From Tetradesmus obliquus (lineage: Eukaryota; Chlorophyta; Chlorophyceae; Sphaeropleales; Scenedesmaceae), in assembly GCA_030272155.1 (NCBI GenBank), contig CP126193.1, positions 6,820,001 through 6,884,000 on the forward strand: DNA of 64,000 nucleotides, in the 5' to 3' direction. A program made the position numbers and the translations under genes. Shown in pieces: positions 47,401 to 59,863 of the stretch. The notes under the pieces are model-generated. The model ran no database searches. It worked only from the letters and a program-made list of their open reading frames with translations, and was not told the DNA's origin. The number at the start of each line of letters is the position of its first letter. Position 1 is the stretch's first letter.

Positions 47401-50162
47401 CAGTGCTTGCATGCTTGGCAGCTGGCACGACTGGGACTAAGGCTGCTGCGATGCTTTGTGCTGCTCTGGGCTTGGAGTGGCCGGGCTGCAACAGCACCAG
47501 CAAGCCCGCTGCTACCGCACCTGCCGCTGCGGAGGCAGAGGCAGCTGCCAACGGGGATGTGGACAGCATCCCCTGCAGGTCATGTGGGCAGAGTGAGCCA
47601 GAGGACTGCCTGCTGCTGTGTGACGGCTGTGATGCTGGCTTCCACACCAGCTGCCTGCTGCCGCAGCTGTCATGCGTGCCAGAGGGCGACTGGTTCTGCC
47701 CCGGGTGCTGCACTGAAGTGAAGGAGTGCAGCCTCAGCAGGGGTGCTGCGGTGGCGTGCATGAGCTTGCTGCTGCTCAGCGACAGCGGCCGGCAGCTGCT
47801 GAGCAGGCAGGGGCTGCTGCAGCGCGCAATGCCGCTGGTGCAGCAGGAGGCTGCCGCAGCAGCGGCGGCTGCGCAGACAGCTATCCGCCGCGCTGCAGGA
47901 GCAGGGCAGGCTGATGAGGCAGTGCAGGGGGTTGTGGCAGCGCTGAGGCTTGGTGCGCTGCATGCGCGTGCAGGCATGCATGTGCTGGCTGGCGGCATTG
48001 AGGGGCAGCCTGCCACACTGGCTGAAGGTGGGTGCGCTTACTGACTCAACTCCGAGCAGGTTATCTAGCCGGGCTGGAGTGGATAGAGCGGTTGCAGGTG
48101 GCTGGCATTGGGCAGCACCTTGGCTGGCATGCTGTCTACCTGTCTGCCTGGGCACAGCTGCAGAGCCATCTGCTGGCCGAGCATGTGCAAGTCACCACCT
48201 GCCTGCCAAGCATCTGCACGCTCTTGCTTTTCATGCCCCATTACGACACAGCTTGCATGCTGTTGGCTGCTTGCACGTGCAGGTGCTGTCAGCATCCTGC
48301 AGCAGCTGGCCAGCTGCTGCCACCTGCTGCGGCAGCTACCAGCAGAAGCAGCAGCCAACTCTGATGCAGAAGAAAGCGGTCAGCTGGTGGCCTGCATCCA
48401 GCAGCTGCTGGGGCTGCTGAAGGACGTCTGGTGTGCGCTGCGCTTGCTCACTGGCGCAGACGGCCAGGCTGCTCAAGCAGCAGTGGCTGCTGCTGCGGCT
48501 GCTGCAGCAGAGTGCGGCTGCAGCCTGCTGGCGGGCTTGGTGGCTGTTAGCGCTGCAGCTGAGGAGGCAGAAGACACGGCAGATGCATTGAAGCGTGAGC
48601 AAACTGGATGCTAGACTCAGACAGCCGCCAGGGCGAAGGCAAGCGAATGACACTTGGTCCAAGGGCGTCACCCACAACTTGCTGCCCAAGCAGGTTTATC
48701 CAAGTGAAATGCGTGCTTTGCACATACAACCCACACTCTCGTACAGCCGTGTGCATGCATGTGTGTGTCTAACATCTGGGCTGCACTGTGCACCTGCGCC
48801 TGCTCTCTCTCCTTGCAGGAGCATTGGGCGCCAACACGCAGCTGCTGCGTGCACTGCTGGCATCCCCCAGCAGCCCTGCCGTGCAGCAGCGGCTCAGCGC
48901 ATGGCTGCTGCTGTGGCTGGAGGCACTGGCCACCTCCCCGCTGGCAGCAGCTGGCACTGCCCTCAAGCAGGACCTGCCTGTGCTGCTGTCAGCACTGCTG
49001 GGAGACCAGCAGGCAGGCGGCAGGGCTGCTGCCGGCATGCGCAACGTGCCGGTGCTGGGCGGTGCTGGCGGCCTGCAGGAGGAGCAGTGGCTGCCGCTGC
49101 TGGCTGCTGCTGCTGCCCAGGCTGATGACGTGGACACTGCGGAAGGCCAGGACGGCTCGCAGCAGCAGCAGCAGGAGAGTGAGGATGAGGATGAGGATGC
49201 AGACACAGGTGAGGCGCATGGCACTCGTAAGCACAGCTGCATGTAGAGCATGGCCGTTAATTGACGACACCGTCGACAGCTGCAGGCACTTGCACCTGCA
49301 GGCTGAGATGCCTCAGGCCTGGTGCTTCTGATTGGGGCATAGTAGCAGGAAGTGTACCTGCACCGGATGACATACGCATGGTTACCTGCACTTTGTGCTG
49401 ATAGAGGTTCTGGGTTGTTCCTGTTGCTCGTATCTGCTCTTGATGGTAGCTTTGCCAGTTGTCAATCGGCACATGTGAACTCCTTGTGTGCAACCTGCCA
49501 TTCTACAGAGAACCAGAACCCAAACACGCGCACAGCAGCGCAGCCTGCTGCTGCTGCTGCCAAGGCCAAGGGCGGAGCGGCCAGGACAACTGCGGCTCGC
49601 CTTGCCGCTGGGCGGCACCTGCCGCCGCTGCTGCAGGCGTTTGTTACAACAGTGGCACGTCAAAAACAGGTGGGGAAGGCAGCACATGGCATATGCCTTC
49701 TGGGGATCAGCTGCTGGCTTCAATATTACATGCACTGCCAAGGAGTATGTTGTGGCTGAAAAAAGTTGGCGCTGTGCGTTCCTACATGAAGCGTGCCTCA
49801 TGACTGTGCAGCAGCTGTGCATGTCTGAAGCTGCAGCCTACTCAGCAGCAGCCAGCACATGTATATGCCAACTTCACCCCTAACCCCGCCACCCTCATGC
49901 TCCTGCTGTGCTGTGCTTCCTGCAGTCTGGGACAGCGCTGGCAGGCAGGTGCATGCAGCTGTCGATCAGCAGCGCGCAGCAGGAGAACTGGCAGGCATGC
50001 CTGGGAGGTCTGAGGCTGGGGCGGCTGCTGGGTTGCAGCCCTGCTGGCGAGCAGCTGGAGGCACTGAAGGGTGTGAAGGCTGCAGCCCTGCAGGACAATG
50101 GAACAGATGCACTGCTGGCGGCTGAGCAGGTCGACAGGATGCTGGCGGTGGTGTCTGGTTGA
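41430..50162 (+). CDS. CAP-G2: Condensin-II subunit CAP-G2 with internal PHD finger
   Basis: Exons: 41430-41492, 41572-41652, 41831-41911, 42134-42259, 42542-42661, 42907-43029, 43302-43415, 43659-43769, 44008-44232, 44499-44688, 44925-45025, 45205-45290, 45541-45700, 45982-46081, 46295-46483, 46654-46875, 47104-48027, 48283-48594, 48819-49208, 49509-49669, 49926-50162; 4116 nt, 1371 residues, all phases consistent. Residues 1-560 follow the HEAT-repeat core of plant CAP-G2: CCTWWQYGAENREFLVSQTL, ALELLDFEDASI, IPAGRRSVLDAYGEVILRGW, ANIRRVLGEL, EPILFRALSAANAGVRRNAL, ACPSVRVVAAQGIC, YWEIIPS, VAQKLHQLLVPSYFP. Condensin II compacts chromosomes in the nucleus, with SMC2/SMC4, CAP-H2 and CAP-D3 as partners. 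A basic/acidic linker follows (GKRKKAP, then EVPEEEQEVD). Residues 855-899 are a C4HC3 PHD finger. The C-terminal third is helical and Ala/Gln-rich with an acidic SEDEDEDAD patch. Usual CAP-G2 length is about 1100-1150 residues. Exon 2 uses a GC donor (CAG/GCAAGT). Confidence 0.9.
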
Positions 50163-51299
50163 TGCCATTCGGGTGCATTCATGCTCATGCATGAGCACCT
50201 GGCATATGCATACAGCGCATGCATACAAGGAATGGCATGCAGCGTCACGGGCCCCTACCTTGAGGGGCATATGGCAAAGTCTTCACATTCCAGCTGCAAT
50301 CTCACTGAGACACGTTGACTGGGTTGTAGCTGGGTGGCAATGTGCGCCACACGGGTTCCCTTGGGTTTGATAGCCCAGGGTGTGACACTGCATGTCCCTT
50401 ACCCCCTTTACCTGAAGTTAAGGGTCTTTGCCTTTACATTTTACCCACAGCGTAAAATGGCTATTACAGCCGGAAAAAGGCACGTGGAGCCAATTCGTAC
50501 AAACAGAAGCATTACACGTGCGATAAATGACTTGTTTTCGCTTTTCGATGGCGCTGCGTGCAATTATAGAAGTCGCTGCAACCATTGTACCCTTGACCCG
50601 AAAACGCTTAAGCTTCAGGATCAGGGGCCTAGGGACATGTCACGGTGACACCCACTGGTGACCGCTGCGAAAAGCTCGCAGAGGTTGTTTCACAACAGCC
50701 GCAGCTACCATAGTGGTGAATTTTGAAGCTGTTTGGGAACAATTCCCAATGCTCTTGCCACCTGCAGCCAAAAGCGTTGATGACGTTGCCGCTGCGGTCT
50801 CGCAAGAACACACGACCGTTGCAAGCCGGTTCGAGGCATGAGGCAGATCTGGTGGTGATTCCAGCAGAAGGAAACACATTTATCTGATCGAACCGTTCTG
50901 AACACGCACATCAGGACGAATCGATACTATTCGGGTGTGTCAAAGGACGAAACGTGTTTGCCGCTGGTTACGCAAGGGCAGGAAGAGCGTAGCAAACCCC
51001 AACCTCAGCCGTACAGTACATGATAGAATATCAAACATTATTGTGGTTGTTTTTTTGAACAGATCCCACTGGTGTGCGCGCGCGCAGTGACAGTCATCAA
51101 CAGCTGCAACTCGCAACCTTGCACCCTTAACCTTGCTGCACACCCCTTAGGCGAGCTCCAGTCGCGATCTCTACAGTACTATCCCCTGCCAGAGACAGAT
51201 ATGATGTATTTTGATCTATCTGCACGCAGATTCGCAGGTAAAGAGGTTGAGCTTTTTCCTGTTTCGTGAACTGGGGCTACAGCACGTGCTTGGAACAAC
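50163..51299. other. Intergenic region, nothing recognised
   Basis: 3' flank of CAP-G2 and promoter region of the first coiled-coil paralogue. Short open frames only. Confidence 0.5.
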
Positions 51300-53207
51300 A
51301 TGAGCGGCAACCATTATAGGTATGAGACATAACAATAGTTTATTGGTGCTATTGCACCTCGTTTACACTGTTTGCAGGTGCCACCCAATACTGTTGGTAA
51401 CCGGACGCACCGGTTGCCACGCCGGGAAGCGCAGGTGGCCTTATGGCCGCCTGTGCACATGTGCTTGTCAAGCATGCATATTTACTTTTATTACGTGTAA
51501 CACGTGCTACTTCGAGCTACGTTGTGCATGTAGATCACTCAACACGCTGCTGCCTCCCTGCTGCTGCCATTGACCCTTTGCAGCAAGCATGTACTGCAGT
51601 TGGAGGCCGTTTTGAAGAAGAGGAGAGCTCAGTTGCGCGCTCTGGAGACAGAAAATGATCGGTTGAAGCAGAAGGAGCGTGCATTGCAGAGCTGCATCCT
51701 GGGCATCGAGGGCAGCGTGGCAGCAACCAGGGCAGTGCTGGAAGTACAAGCAGATGAAGAAAATACACGCAGTAGTGGTAGCCTGTTCGTTGTGGGTACC
51801 GCAGACTCAGCTCACGGCGCAACACATCCAGGATCACACGGCAGCAGCTTCATCACCCACACAACTGCACAGGTAGGAGGTTGGCATCATAGCACCTGAG
51901 GTGGCCATTCAATCACCGATTGAGTGAGCGCCGTAACTCACATCATTAGTCGCCGGATTGTTTTGTATTTGTAATGTGTATATGCGGTATTAAACACAGC
52001 AGGCATCAGCACAGCCGCCGCGGCCGCACAGTGCTGCAGATGGCACAATGCCACTGCTTGCAGGACGCTTGCAGCCTTACATGCTTCAATGCCTCGCTTC
52101 ATGCCTGTACAGAAGCAGCAGCGTACAACCCTTGCGCTGCTGCTGCAGCAGCCGCTGCTGCTGCATCTCACACCCTATACCTACCAATATATTGTTTGTG
52201 GGCTCTGTCGCAGGCTGTCCTGCAAGCACTGGAAGCAAAGGAGCAGCTGGTGCAGGCCACCACAGCGCAGCTGGGCTGCTGCAGCATCAGCGGCAAAGAA
52301 CCCTACAGCACACGCATTCTGCGCACGGCCCTCGCAGACCCGGCAAACACTCTGGCAGTGCTGCAGATGACTTGCGCAGAGCGCCAGCACTACATCCAGA
52401 ATGCTGTGCATCGCATGGCGCTGCTGCTGCCCAAGTACAACAGCGACGCACCAACCACAAGCCTTGGCCAGGCAAGGGAGCAGCTGCATGCAGTGGTAGA
52501 TCAGCTGTCATAAAGGATCTTGGTTCCTCAGCTGCTGGGGCCTACTGCAAGCAACTTGAGCTACCTGCTGGTCAACCTTGAGACCATGCAGCATGAGAAA
52601 GTACCCAGAAGGTGTGCAGGCGCTTTGTCCAGCAGCAGCTAGAAGTGTTGACCAACTGGGTGTGTTTGGCGTATCTGTCGCTGTTTGTTATTCCAGCCTG
52701 GTCGGGCGATGCGGTGGCTTCTGCTGTGTGCCATGTGCCACTGAATGTGCTGCCTTTGACTTCAACCTCTTGTGGGACGTGCTGTGCTGCTCTTCTCTGA
52801 CTTGTCGATCTGCCAGCCATAGCGAGTGCAGTGCTTACCGCATGCACACACAATCGTTTATGTGAGCGAGCTTCTTCTGCAAGCGCCACCAAATTTGAAA
52901 CATCAAGCTTTGCTGATGCAGCAGCTGAGTTTGCATGTGCTGTTGCTCCTGCTGCAGGCTACTGGTTTCCTGTGGCGCAGAGCCTGCAGCTGACAGAAGA
53001 TCAAAAGGCAGCACTCAAGCTGTGCTGGGAGCATGTGCGCGCTGACAAGGCCAAGCTGACAGAGCAGCATCGCAGGCTGAGCGTGAGGCTGGAAGAGCTG
53101 CAGCAGCAGCAGAGGCAGCGGCAGCAGCAGTTTGAGGTGCAGGCCGTGCAGCTGCCGGTGCACCTGGCTGCCCAGCGCCGCTGCAAAACTCCGCGCATGC
53201 CACCCTC

Positions 53208-53245
<38 letters not shown>

Positions 53246-53657
53246 CTTGCGATCTGCTGCCACCGGGCACATGCAGCCTCCACTTTGTAGCAGCCGGCAA
53301 CATGCAGATGCAGCAGATGGAGGCTGAAGTGCAGGAGGTTGAGCGGCTGCTGTTCTTGGGACTGAACAGTGCAGAGGATCCAACTGCAGCATCACCATCA
53401 AGCAGCAGCATCTGCACTTGGTCAGAGGGCTGGAGCTGCAGAGCTTACCTGCTGCAGGAGCAGCAGCGGCTGCATCTTCTGTGTCATGATCCGGCTCAAC
53501 AGCAGCAGCAGCAGCAACAGCTTGGCTACCAGAGGGACAAGCTGCTGCACCACCAGCAGCAGCAGCTTGCGCAAGAGGGTGATGGGGCTAGCTGGCAGCC
53601 GCAAGCAGGCGCGCTGTGTAGCGCATCGTGTGTCGGCAACTGTCAGGCACGGCAGCC

Positions 53658-53689
<32 letters not shown>

Positions 53690-53820
53690 CGCGCTGTGAG
53701 CTGCCCTGCAAGCAAGGCTTGGCAGCAAGCTCGGCAGGCGATGTGTGGTGGCCACTTGGCGAATTGTTCGCCAGAAGCCAGCCCCTGGGGTCATCTGCAA
53801 TGGTGGAAGCACTGGCGGCT

Positions 53821-53851
<31 letters not shown>

Positions 53852-54844
53852 TCGCTTGCCAGCCTCAGCTTGCAGGCAGCAGCAGTTTGAGTTTGTTTGC
53901 AGCAGCAGCTTCCTCAGCCCCAGGAGGCGCCACATCAGCGGGGCTGGTGCATGAGCAGTCGGATGGCAGCAGCAGGGGCGGGCCAGGAGCCAGTGGCAGC
54001 AGCAGCCCATCACGTGCAGAGGAGGTGTTGCTGTCGGTGAGTTGAGCTGCAGGGCTGGATTCAGCCGTACACCAAGCTATCAGTCCACTGCTGGCAGTGA
54101 GATGGCACTGAAATACTTTCATATTTCAAGAACGAGATTTCCATTGTTGTCCTGCTGCGGAACACGTGCTGTCTGGTGTTTGTCTTTGGCTTACGAGCAA
54201 CCTTGAGTCCTGTTTGCTTGCACCCACTGAGCTGCTGATGCATGCAACTTGCAGCACATCTACATGCCGGTAGACACAGCGGTTTTCATGGCAAGCAGCA
54301 ACATTGAACAGTATGCGAGCACAGCTGCGCGCTGTACATGCTGCGCATGTAACTGCCGTTGTGGCGGCTGTGATGGCGTCTACCTCACTGCGCTGCTGCT
54401 GCTATCATCGCGTCTGTTGTCATCTGGTGTCTCCAGGTTTACAGCAAGGAACAGCAGCACATTGAACAGCAGCTAGCCATCATCACTGGCAAGATCAAGC
54501 TGCTGTTCTTTTGCCAGGAGCTGCAGTGGTGTAATGTGCTCACCTACAAGCAGATAGCAGAGGCACATGTCAACGCATATCCTTTCGTGCCTGATGCTCT
54601 GTCAGGTACGCGTGATGGCCGTAATCTGCTGTGGCAATACAGGCGGCCCATAACTTGCAACAGCAGTGCTTGGCTGTGCCATTTGTAGCTGCAGCAGGTG
54701 GTTGGCATCAAATGTGGGTAGTGAAGCTTTGGGCAGCACTGCACAGCTCATTGCTGACTACTGCAGACGTTTGCACAACGTGTAAGATAAATGAAGCTTG
54801 TGGTGCCAAATATTCTTTTGTTTGCTCAGCACGTGGCACGTTTT

Positions 54845-54900
<56 letters not shown>

Positions 54901-55031
54901 TGGCTTCTGCGTCTGCATCACACTGTTCTCTGTGGCCGTGCAATGCCTCCACACTCTGCCCGCCTGTGCGCTGCTGCTCGGTGCTTTGTGCTGCAGCTTG
55001 TGAGGCGCTCGACGAGGTGGGCTGGCAATGA
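51300..55031 (+). pseudogene. Coiled-coil/Gln-rich protein, upstream paralogue, interrupted by a stop
   Basis: Exon positions match the intact paralogue at 58322: 51300-51319, 51584-51872, 52214 onward, 52958-54036, 54437-54605, 54997-55031. Exon 3 has TAA at 52511-52513 where the paralogue reads an ATG codon. A further 1-bp length difference lies near the exon's 3' end (about 52590-52612). As read, translation would stop after 202 residues: a leucine-zipper-like helix (QLEAVLKKRRAQLRALE), a SCILGIEGSVAAT block and a LLPKYNSDAPTTSLGQARE block. Yet the downstream ~1.1-kb Gln-rich exon and the last two exons stay open with good splice sites. Recent loss, a shortened but working product, or an assembly error are all possible. 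No basic DNA-binding region precedes the zipper-like helix. Confidence 0.6.
54844..54900. repeat. (CAG)n, about 19 units, intronic
   Basis: An uninterrupted CAG run on the sense strand in the last intron of the upstream coiled-coil paralogue. The matching intron of the downstream paralogue lacks it. Confidence 0.9.
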
Positions 55032-56220
55032 CGGCGGCACAGCCAGACACCTGCAGGAACCTGTGCGCTTTCCTGCAAGGGCAGGGGATTGTGCTTCCCT
55101 TGAAGGGGCGAGACGAGGGTGTTGCTGGAACAGGCACACATTGGCAGCCATACTAGTCATGCTGGATGATGGCAGACACATCATCTCAGCGATATGCGCT
55201 GACTTACAATCGAAACATCATGCGCTTTTGCTGGAAGTGTGTGCCAGACACTCACTAAATGAGCAAATCAGGGAGTGGCTGCCCAAGCCGCTCTGCAGCG
55301 CCTGGGCATGTTCAGGCTGAGAGGGTGTGTGTGGCCAGGGGCGGCGCCCCTACCTGCAGCAGTTAACATGGAGTTCTTAGAGTTTTTTTAGCATGTGAAG
55401 CAGATGGAAGGTATAGCAGTGTGTTATACCTTCGGAGCCTGAAGGCCATATCAAGGCTGCAGCTGAAGGCTGGCAGGTGGCAGCGGCACTGACACACAAG
55501 GTGATGTGCGACACACAGATGCCAGACTGTACCGTTGCCCAGTATGCTGCAATGCATCAACAACAACGCATGTGTTTGAAGTGAGCGAAGCGGCTTTTGT
55601 TGAGCGCAAGCAGGCAAGAGCAGGTTGGCTGCTGCGCTCAGCCGACTGAGTCTCACCTTGTGTCAGGAAGGAGCATGGAAACCTAGTGCAGCTACCTGTT
55701 GCGCCCTTATATGCAATGTTTTTATCATCTGTGTTGCTTCAGGACAAGAAGATGCCCCTAGCAGCGGCATTGCCTGACAGTGTGATGTGCACTGTAGCTT
55801 GCATAGCCTTCGCCAGCAACTGTGTGGGCGCAGAGCACGGCAACTTGGCTGAGCATTCACCCGCGGCCTAAATTTGGGTTGCAGTGCTGCCTGCGTAGCG
55901 TTTGAACGGCAGAATCTGTTTGTTCCCCGCATATGCTGCATAGCTGTGGCCCTTGGCCCCAGCATCTTTGTGTTTGTATGGGCATAGGTTTTACCAACTT
56001 TGTTGTGTGCATTGCCTCCTCCAGACATCGAACCTGACATGAAGACAGCATGCAATGCCCTTAGTGTGGGCATAAACAGATTGCAGTACGGTGGTGATGT
56101 TTTCCTAGTGGATGTTTGCCGCATCAGCGGCTGCTGCATCTGTATCGGTGGCACATGAAAGGTGCACCTCAAATCACACCAGCAGGCGAGTCCCTGTTGC
56201 TTAGTGTGATGTGTCTCCCA

Positions 56221-56595
56221 GCATGCATTGAGGGCCAGCACGGAAAGCAACGCTGGCAACTTGTGATGTGCATGCTGCAAGCTTCGGGTGCTTTGCTTCA
56301 CTATGGTGATCATCGGGTGCGCTGCATGTCGCCGGGTGTCTTCCAGCATGCATTGAGGGCCAGCACGGAAAGCAGCGCTGACAACTTGTGATGTGCATGC
56401 TGCAAGCTTTGGGTGCTTTGCTTCATTATGGTGATCATTGGGTGCGCTGCATGTCGCCGGGTGTCTTCCAGCATGCATTGAGGGCCAGCACGGAAAGCAA
56501 CGCTGGCAACTTGTGATGTGCATGCTGCAAGCTTCGGGTGCTCCGCTTCATGGCCATGGTGGTGATCATTGGGTGCGCTGCATGTCGCCGGGTGG
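56221..56595. repeat. 125-bp minisatellite, three copies
   Basis: Units start with GCATGCATTGAGGGCCAGCA at 56221, 56346 and 56471 and are almost identical; the third has a small insertion (CATGGCCATGG). The minus strand stays open across the array, giving a repeated CTSQVASVAFRAGPQCML-type peptide with no start, domain or splice context. Confidence 0.95.
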
Positions 56596-57336
56596 GGGCA
56601 TGGCCTGTGATAGAAGAAAAACACAGGTCAGTGATGATGGTGCTGTGGTGGCGGGAGAGAGGGTGGGAGTATGCCTTGCTGTGGAAAAAGAAAGAGACAG
56701 GGTGAGGCGAGCGAGGGTTCAGAGGCCGTGGCATGCGTGGTTGGTTGTGTTAGCTGCCTGCTGGAAACAGAACAGAAATGCAAACAAACATCAAGAGGCA
56801 GAGCAACATGCTGACTATGTTGGGTATGCGAGGCGAGTGGGTATGTCTGGCAGCTGGTGGCTTGGCAGAATGTTGTGGTGTGAATGTTTGCCGCTTCTCG
56901 CCGAGATCAGCTTGCTAAGGACGCCATGCACATTGGTGGCAGGTTTTGGTGGTGCTCAGCTACAAGGCACACCTATTTGTGCTGGCATGCGTTACTACAT
57001 TTGCGTACTAATAGTACTAGTTGCTGGTGCCAATGCGCCGTCTGTTTATCAATTGATGTTTGCGAGTCATATCAACGTTGCCGTTTTGTTGTTCAGTCTG
57101 TGTACATGAATGTCTTTAAAAGAGAGATTGTTGCAGTCTTGTGCAGTGCGTATACGTAGTGCACCTGCGCGTGGCCACGTTATTTGAGAGGTTCACCTTG
57201 AACATCCACATACACATGTGAGCAGCACGAGTGTGGCTGGTTGTTTGACGGCTGCATTCCGCAGAATGAAGCCCGCTGTGTGGTGTGCCGGCTGAAGCAC
57301 TTGATGCTGCAGCTGCACGACAGCGTTGGAAATTTG

Positions 57337-57452
57337 TGAGGTGTTGAATCAATGAGGTTGAATCAACGGGGGTGTCAATCGTGGTTGATTCAACCAAGGT
57401 TTTGCCTCAACCCGGGTTGAGCCAATCCGGTTGATTGGCTGATTCCGGTTGA
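57337..57452. repeat. Cluster of GTTGA/TCAAC motifs with palindrome
   Basis: About ten GTTGA or TCAAC motifs in both orientations within ~115 bp, including the perfect palindrome CAACCCGGGTTG and the arms GTTGAATCAAC and GGTTGATTCAACC. This could be nested short inverted repeats or a binding-site array. Confidence 0.7.
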
Positions 57453-58321
57453 AACCTGAAGCCAGGCCGCCTGGCGGCCGTGCTCGTAGGCCGCATCGCG
57501 TGTTGCTGTGCCTGCACAGCCGCTAGCGGCCAAGACCGTCCTACCATGTAAAACTGGTGGTTTCAACGATGCTTGATGGCGCGAGGCTGGGTTGCAAGGC
57601 GTCCCAGTTGCGCAGTTGCAGGCGGTTATACCATGGAGCTCAACAGCCTGATGTCAAACTGGCTGGCCAGCCAGCGCAGCCATATGGCTGTCACACGGGC
57701 GGCCAATGTTGTTGCAAACGGATGTACTTATACAGTGAGTGCATGGTTACGCACCTTCAAGCAATGCTGGACCAGGGGGGCCCCGCTCAAGGTCTCCTGA
57801 TGCTCCGAGTGGGCTGTTATGCAGGCACTATATAATCTATTCAGTCCGGTGTTGTCATGACAGTCCATGGTTATGGCCCCCACTGGCTCCGCCGGCAACT
57901 CAGCACTCAGTCAACGTAGCATTCACGAAATCCCGGTACTCAGAGAAGGTTTGGTGAAGGTACAGAGGAGACTCGCGAGTTTGAGTTCCTGCACTGCAGT
58001 GCAGCCAGCAAGTGTCAGCTACAGCTGATGCCACCCACTGCACAAGATACATGGTTCGACTGCATCACGCGCTGGACATCGCCCGATGTAATCGAAACCC
58101 GCGCATCTCAACCCTCACGGTGATTAGGCAATCAAGACATTAAAACCATATGGTCTCAGCAACGATGTGTTGGCAAGCAGCTCAGAGAGGAAACCAGGGG
58201 CTGGGCTAAGTCCGATCCTGCTACTGAATCTCAACAATAATAACTTGTGTATACTTATACCGAGTGGAGCATTCAGATGAGCAGATGACGAACTTTGCTC
58301 TACGACACCGACAGGGTCAAC

Positions 58322-59805
58322 ATGAGCGGCAACCACTACAGGTATGTAGATCGACACTTTCGTGAGGGATGAAGCCACTGCGATGGGCGTACGCATGCGT
58401 GTACAATAGGCCTGCTTGCCCCCCAAGCCAATGCTGTCTACAGCTTTGGAAGGAGCGAAAAGAAGACTTATCAATTCGGGAGATAAAGAGAGATTACGTA
58501 TCGTGAAGTGTAGGATGCTGACAGCCGTGTCCCCTGTTTGTCTCCACTGCTGCTCTTTGTGTTGGCACCGCAGCAAGCAGGTGATGCACCTGGAGGCCGC
58601 CCTGCAGAAGAGGATGGCGCAGCTAGGTCTTTTGGAGGCAGAGAACGCGCGGCTGAAGCAGAAGGAGTGGGCACTGCAGAGCTGCATCCTAGGCATTGAG
58701 GGCAGCGTGGCAGCAACCAAGGCAGTGCTGGAGGTGGAGGTGGATTCTGCCAGCGCAGGTGGTGCGGCAGATCCCTGTTATAGTGGGGAGTCGGGCTTAT
58801 CTTGCAGTCCTGCAGTTAGTGGCGACTCGAGCGCTGCTACTGGGTCAAGGGACAGTGCTGGAGCAGCTGCGCAGGTGAGCAGCAGCTTGATAGGGGCCCT
58901 GAGGCCTGAAGATACCAACGCAGTGAGAACCGCGTGATGCGACAAAGCAACGCAGGCCGCGCTTTGCATTTGCGATGTGCTACTTGATCATCACCCGCTG
59001 TTCCATGGATGCTAGTGTTGATTGGCAGAGGCGCGCACCATGAGGTGCTGCTGCTGTGTTTGCTTGCATGGGTGCTTGCTGCCCTATTGCTGAGCCAATA
59101 GATCACACCAGAACCTTGCGCTGTGTTTGACCTTGTTTGACCGTGTCTGCAGAATGTGCTGGTAGCCCTGGAGCGCAAAGAGCAGCAGGTGCAGGACGCC
59201 TTATCTCAGATGGGCTGCTGCAGCAGCAGCTACAGCGAGCTCTACGGCGTGCGCCTGCTGCGCAGGGCCACCACAAACCCCGCGGTCGCAACTGCGCTGC
59301 TTAACACGCCGCTGCTCGAGCGGCGGCAGTATGTGAAAGCAGCGATGCAGAAGCTGGGGCTCCTGCTGCCCAAGTATGACAGTGCCGCACCCAGCACAAG
59401 CTTGGGCTGCGCCAAGGAGCGGCTGCATGCAGTGCTGGATGACCTGGCGATGCGCATCCTGTTGACAACGCTGATGGACCCCCCTGCAATGCGCTGCAGC
59501 AACATGCTGGTCAACCTGGAGACCATGGAGACAGAAACCTACCCCGAAGGTGTGTGGGCTGTCTACTGCATGCGTGGCTGGACTGGCTTCTGCTGTGTGC
59601 AGCTCGCTGCCCCAGCAAAGACCGTGGAGGCTTTGTGCAGGCTGGTAGTTGTGAGGTGGTGCTGCTGCTGCGGCTTTGGGAGAATGCTGCACCTTGAGGG
59701 GCAGCGTATCGAGTAAGACTTCCTGCAAGCAGCGCGTGTTGCCTGCAGGACTGCGGCAGCGAGTAACAGGCACTGTCGCCGCTCGAACTGTTGCCTCACG
59801 TCGCT

Positions 59806-59863
<58 letters not shown>

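Larger units (their letters stand above)
55032..58321. other. Spacer between paralogues, with minisatellite and GTTGA cluster
   Basis: No exon was recognised in these 3.3 kb. It contains a 125-bp minisatellite (56221-56595) and a cluster of GTTGA/TCAAC motifs (57337-57452), both listed separately. The promoter of the downstream paralogue should lie in its right part. Confidence 0.5.

Noticed and set aside
52831-54045. Independent 404-residue Gln-rich gene
   Set aside because: It aligns exon-for-exon with exon 4 of the downstream paralogue and starts inside what is that gene's intron.
56221-56595. CRISPR array
   Set aside because: Three 125-bp units without distinct spacers, in a eukaryotic nuclear genome; a minisatellite.
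56201-56734. Overlapping minus-strand frames with repeated CTSQV...AFRAGPQCML peptide
   Set aside because: The repeats follow from the 125-bp minisatellite and have no start, splice or domain context.
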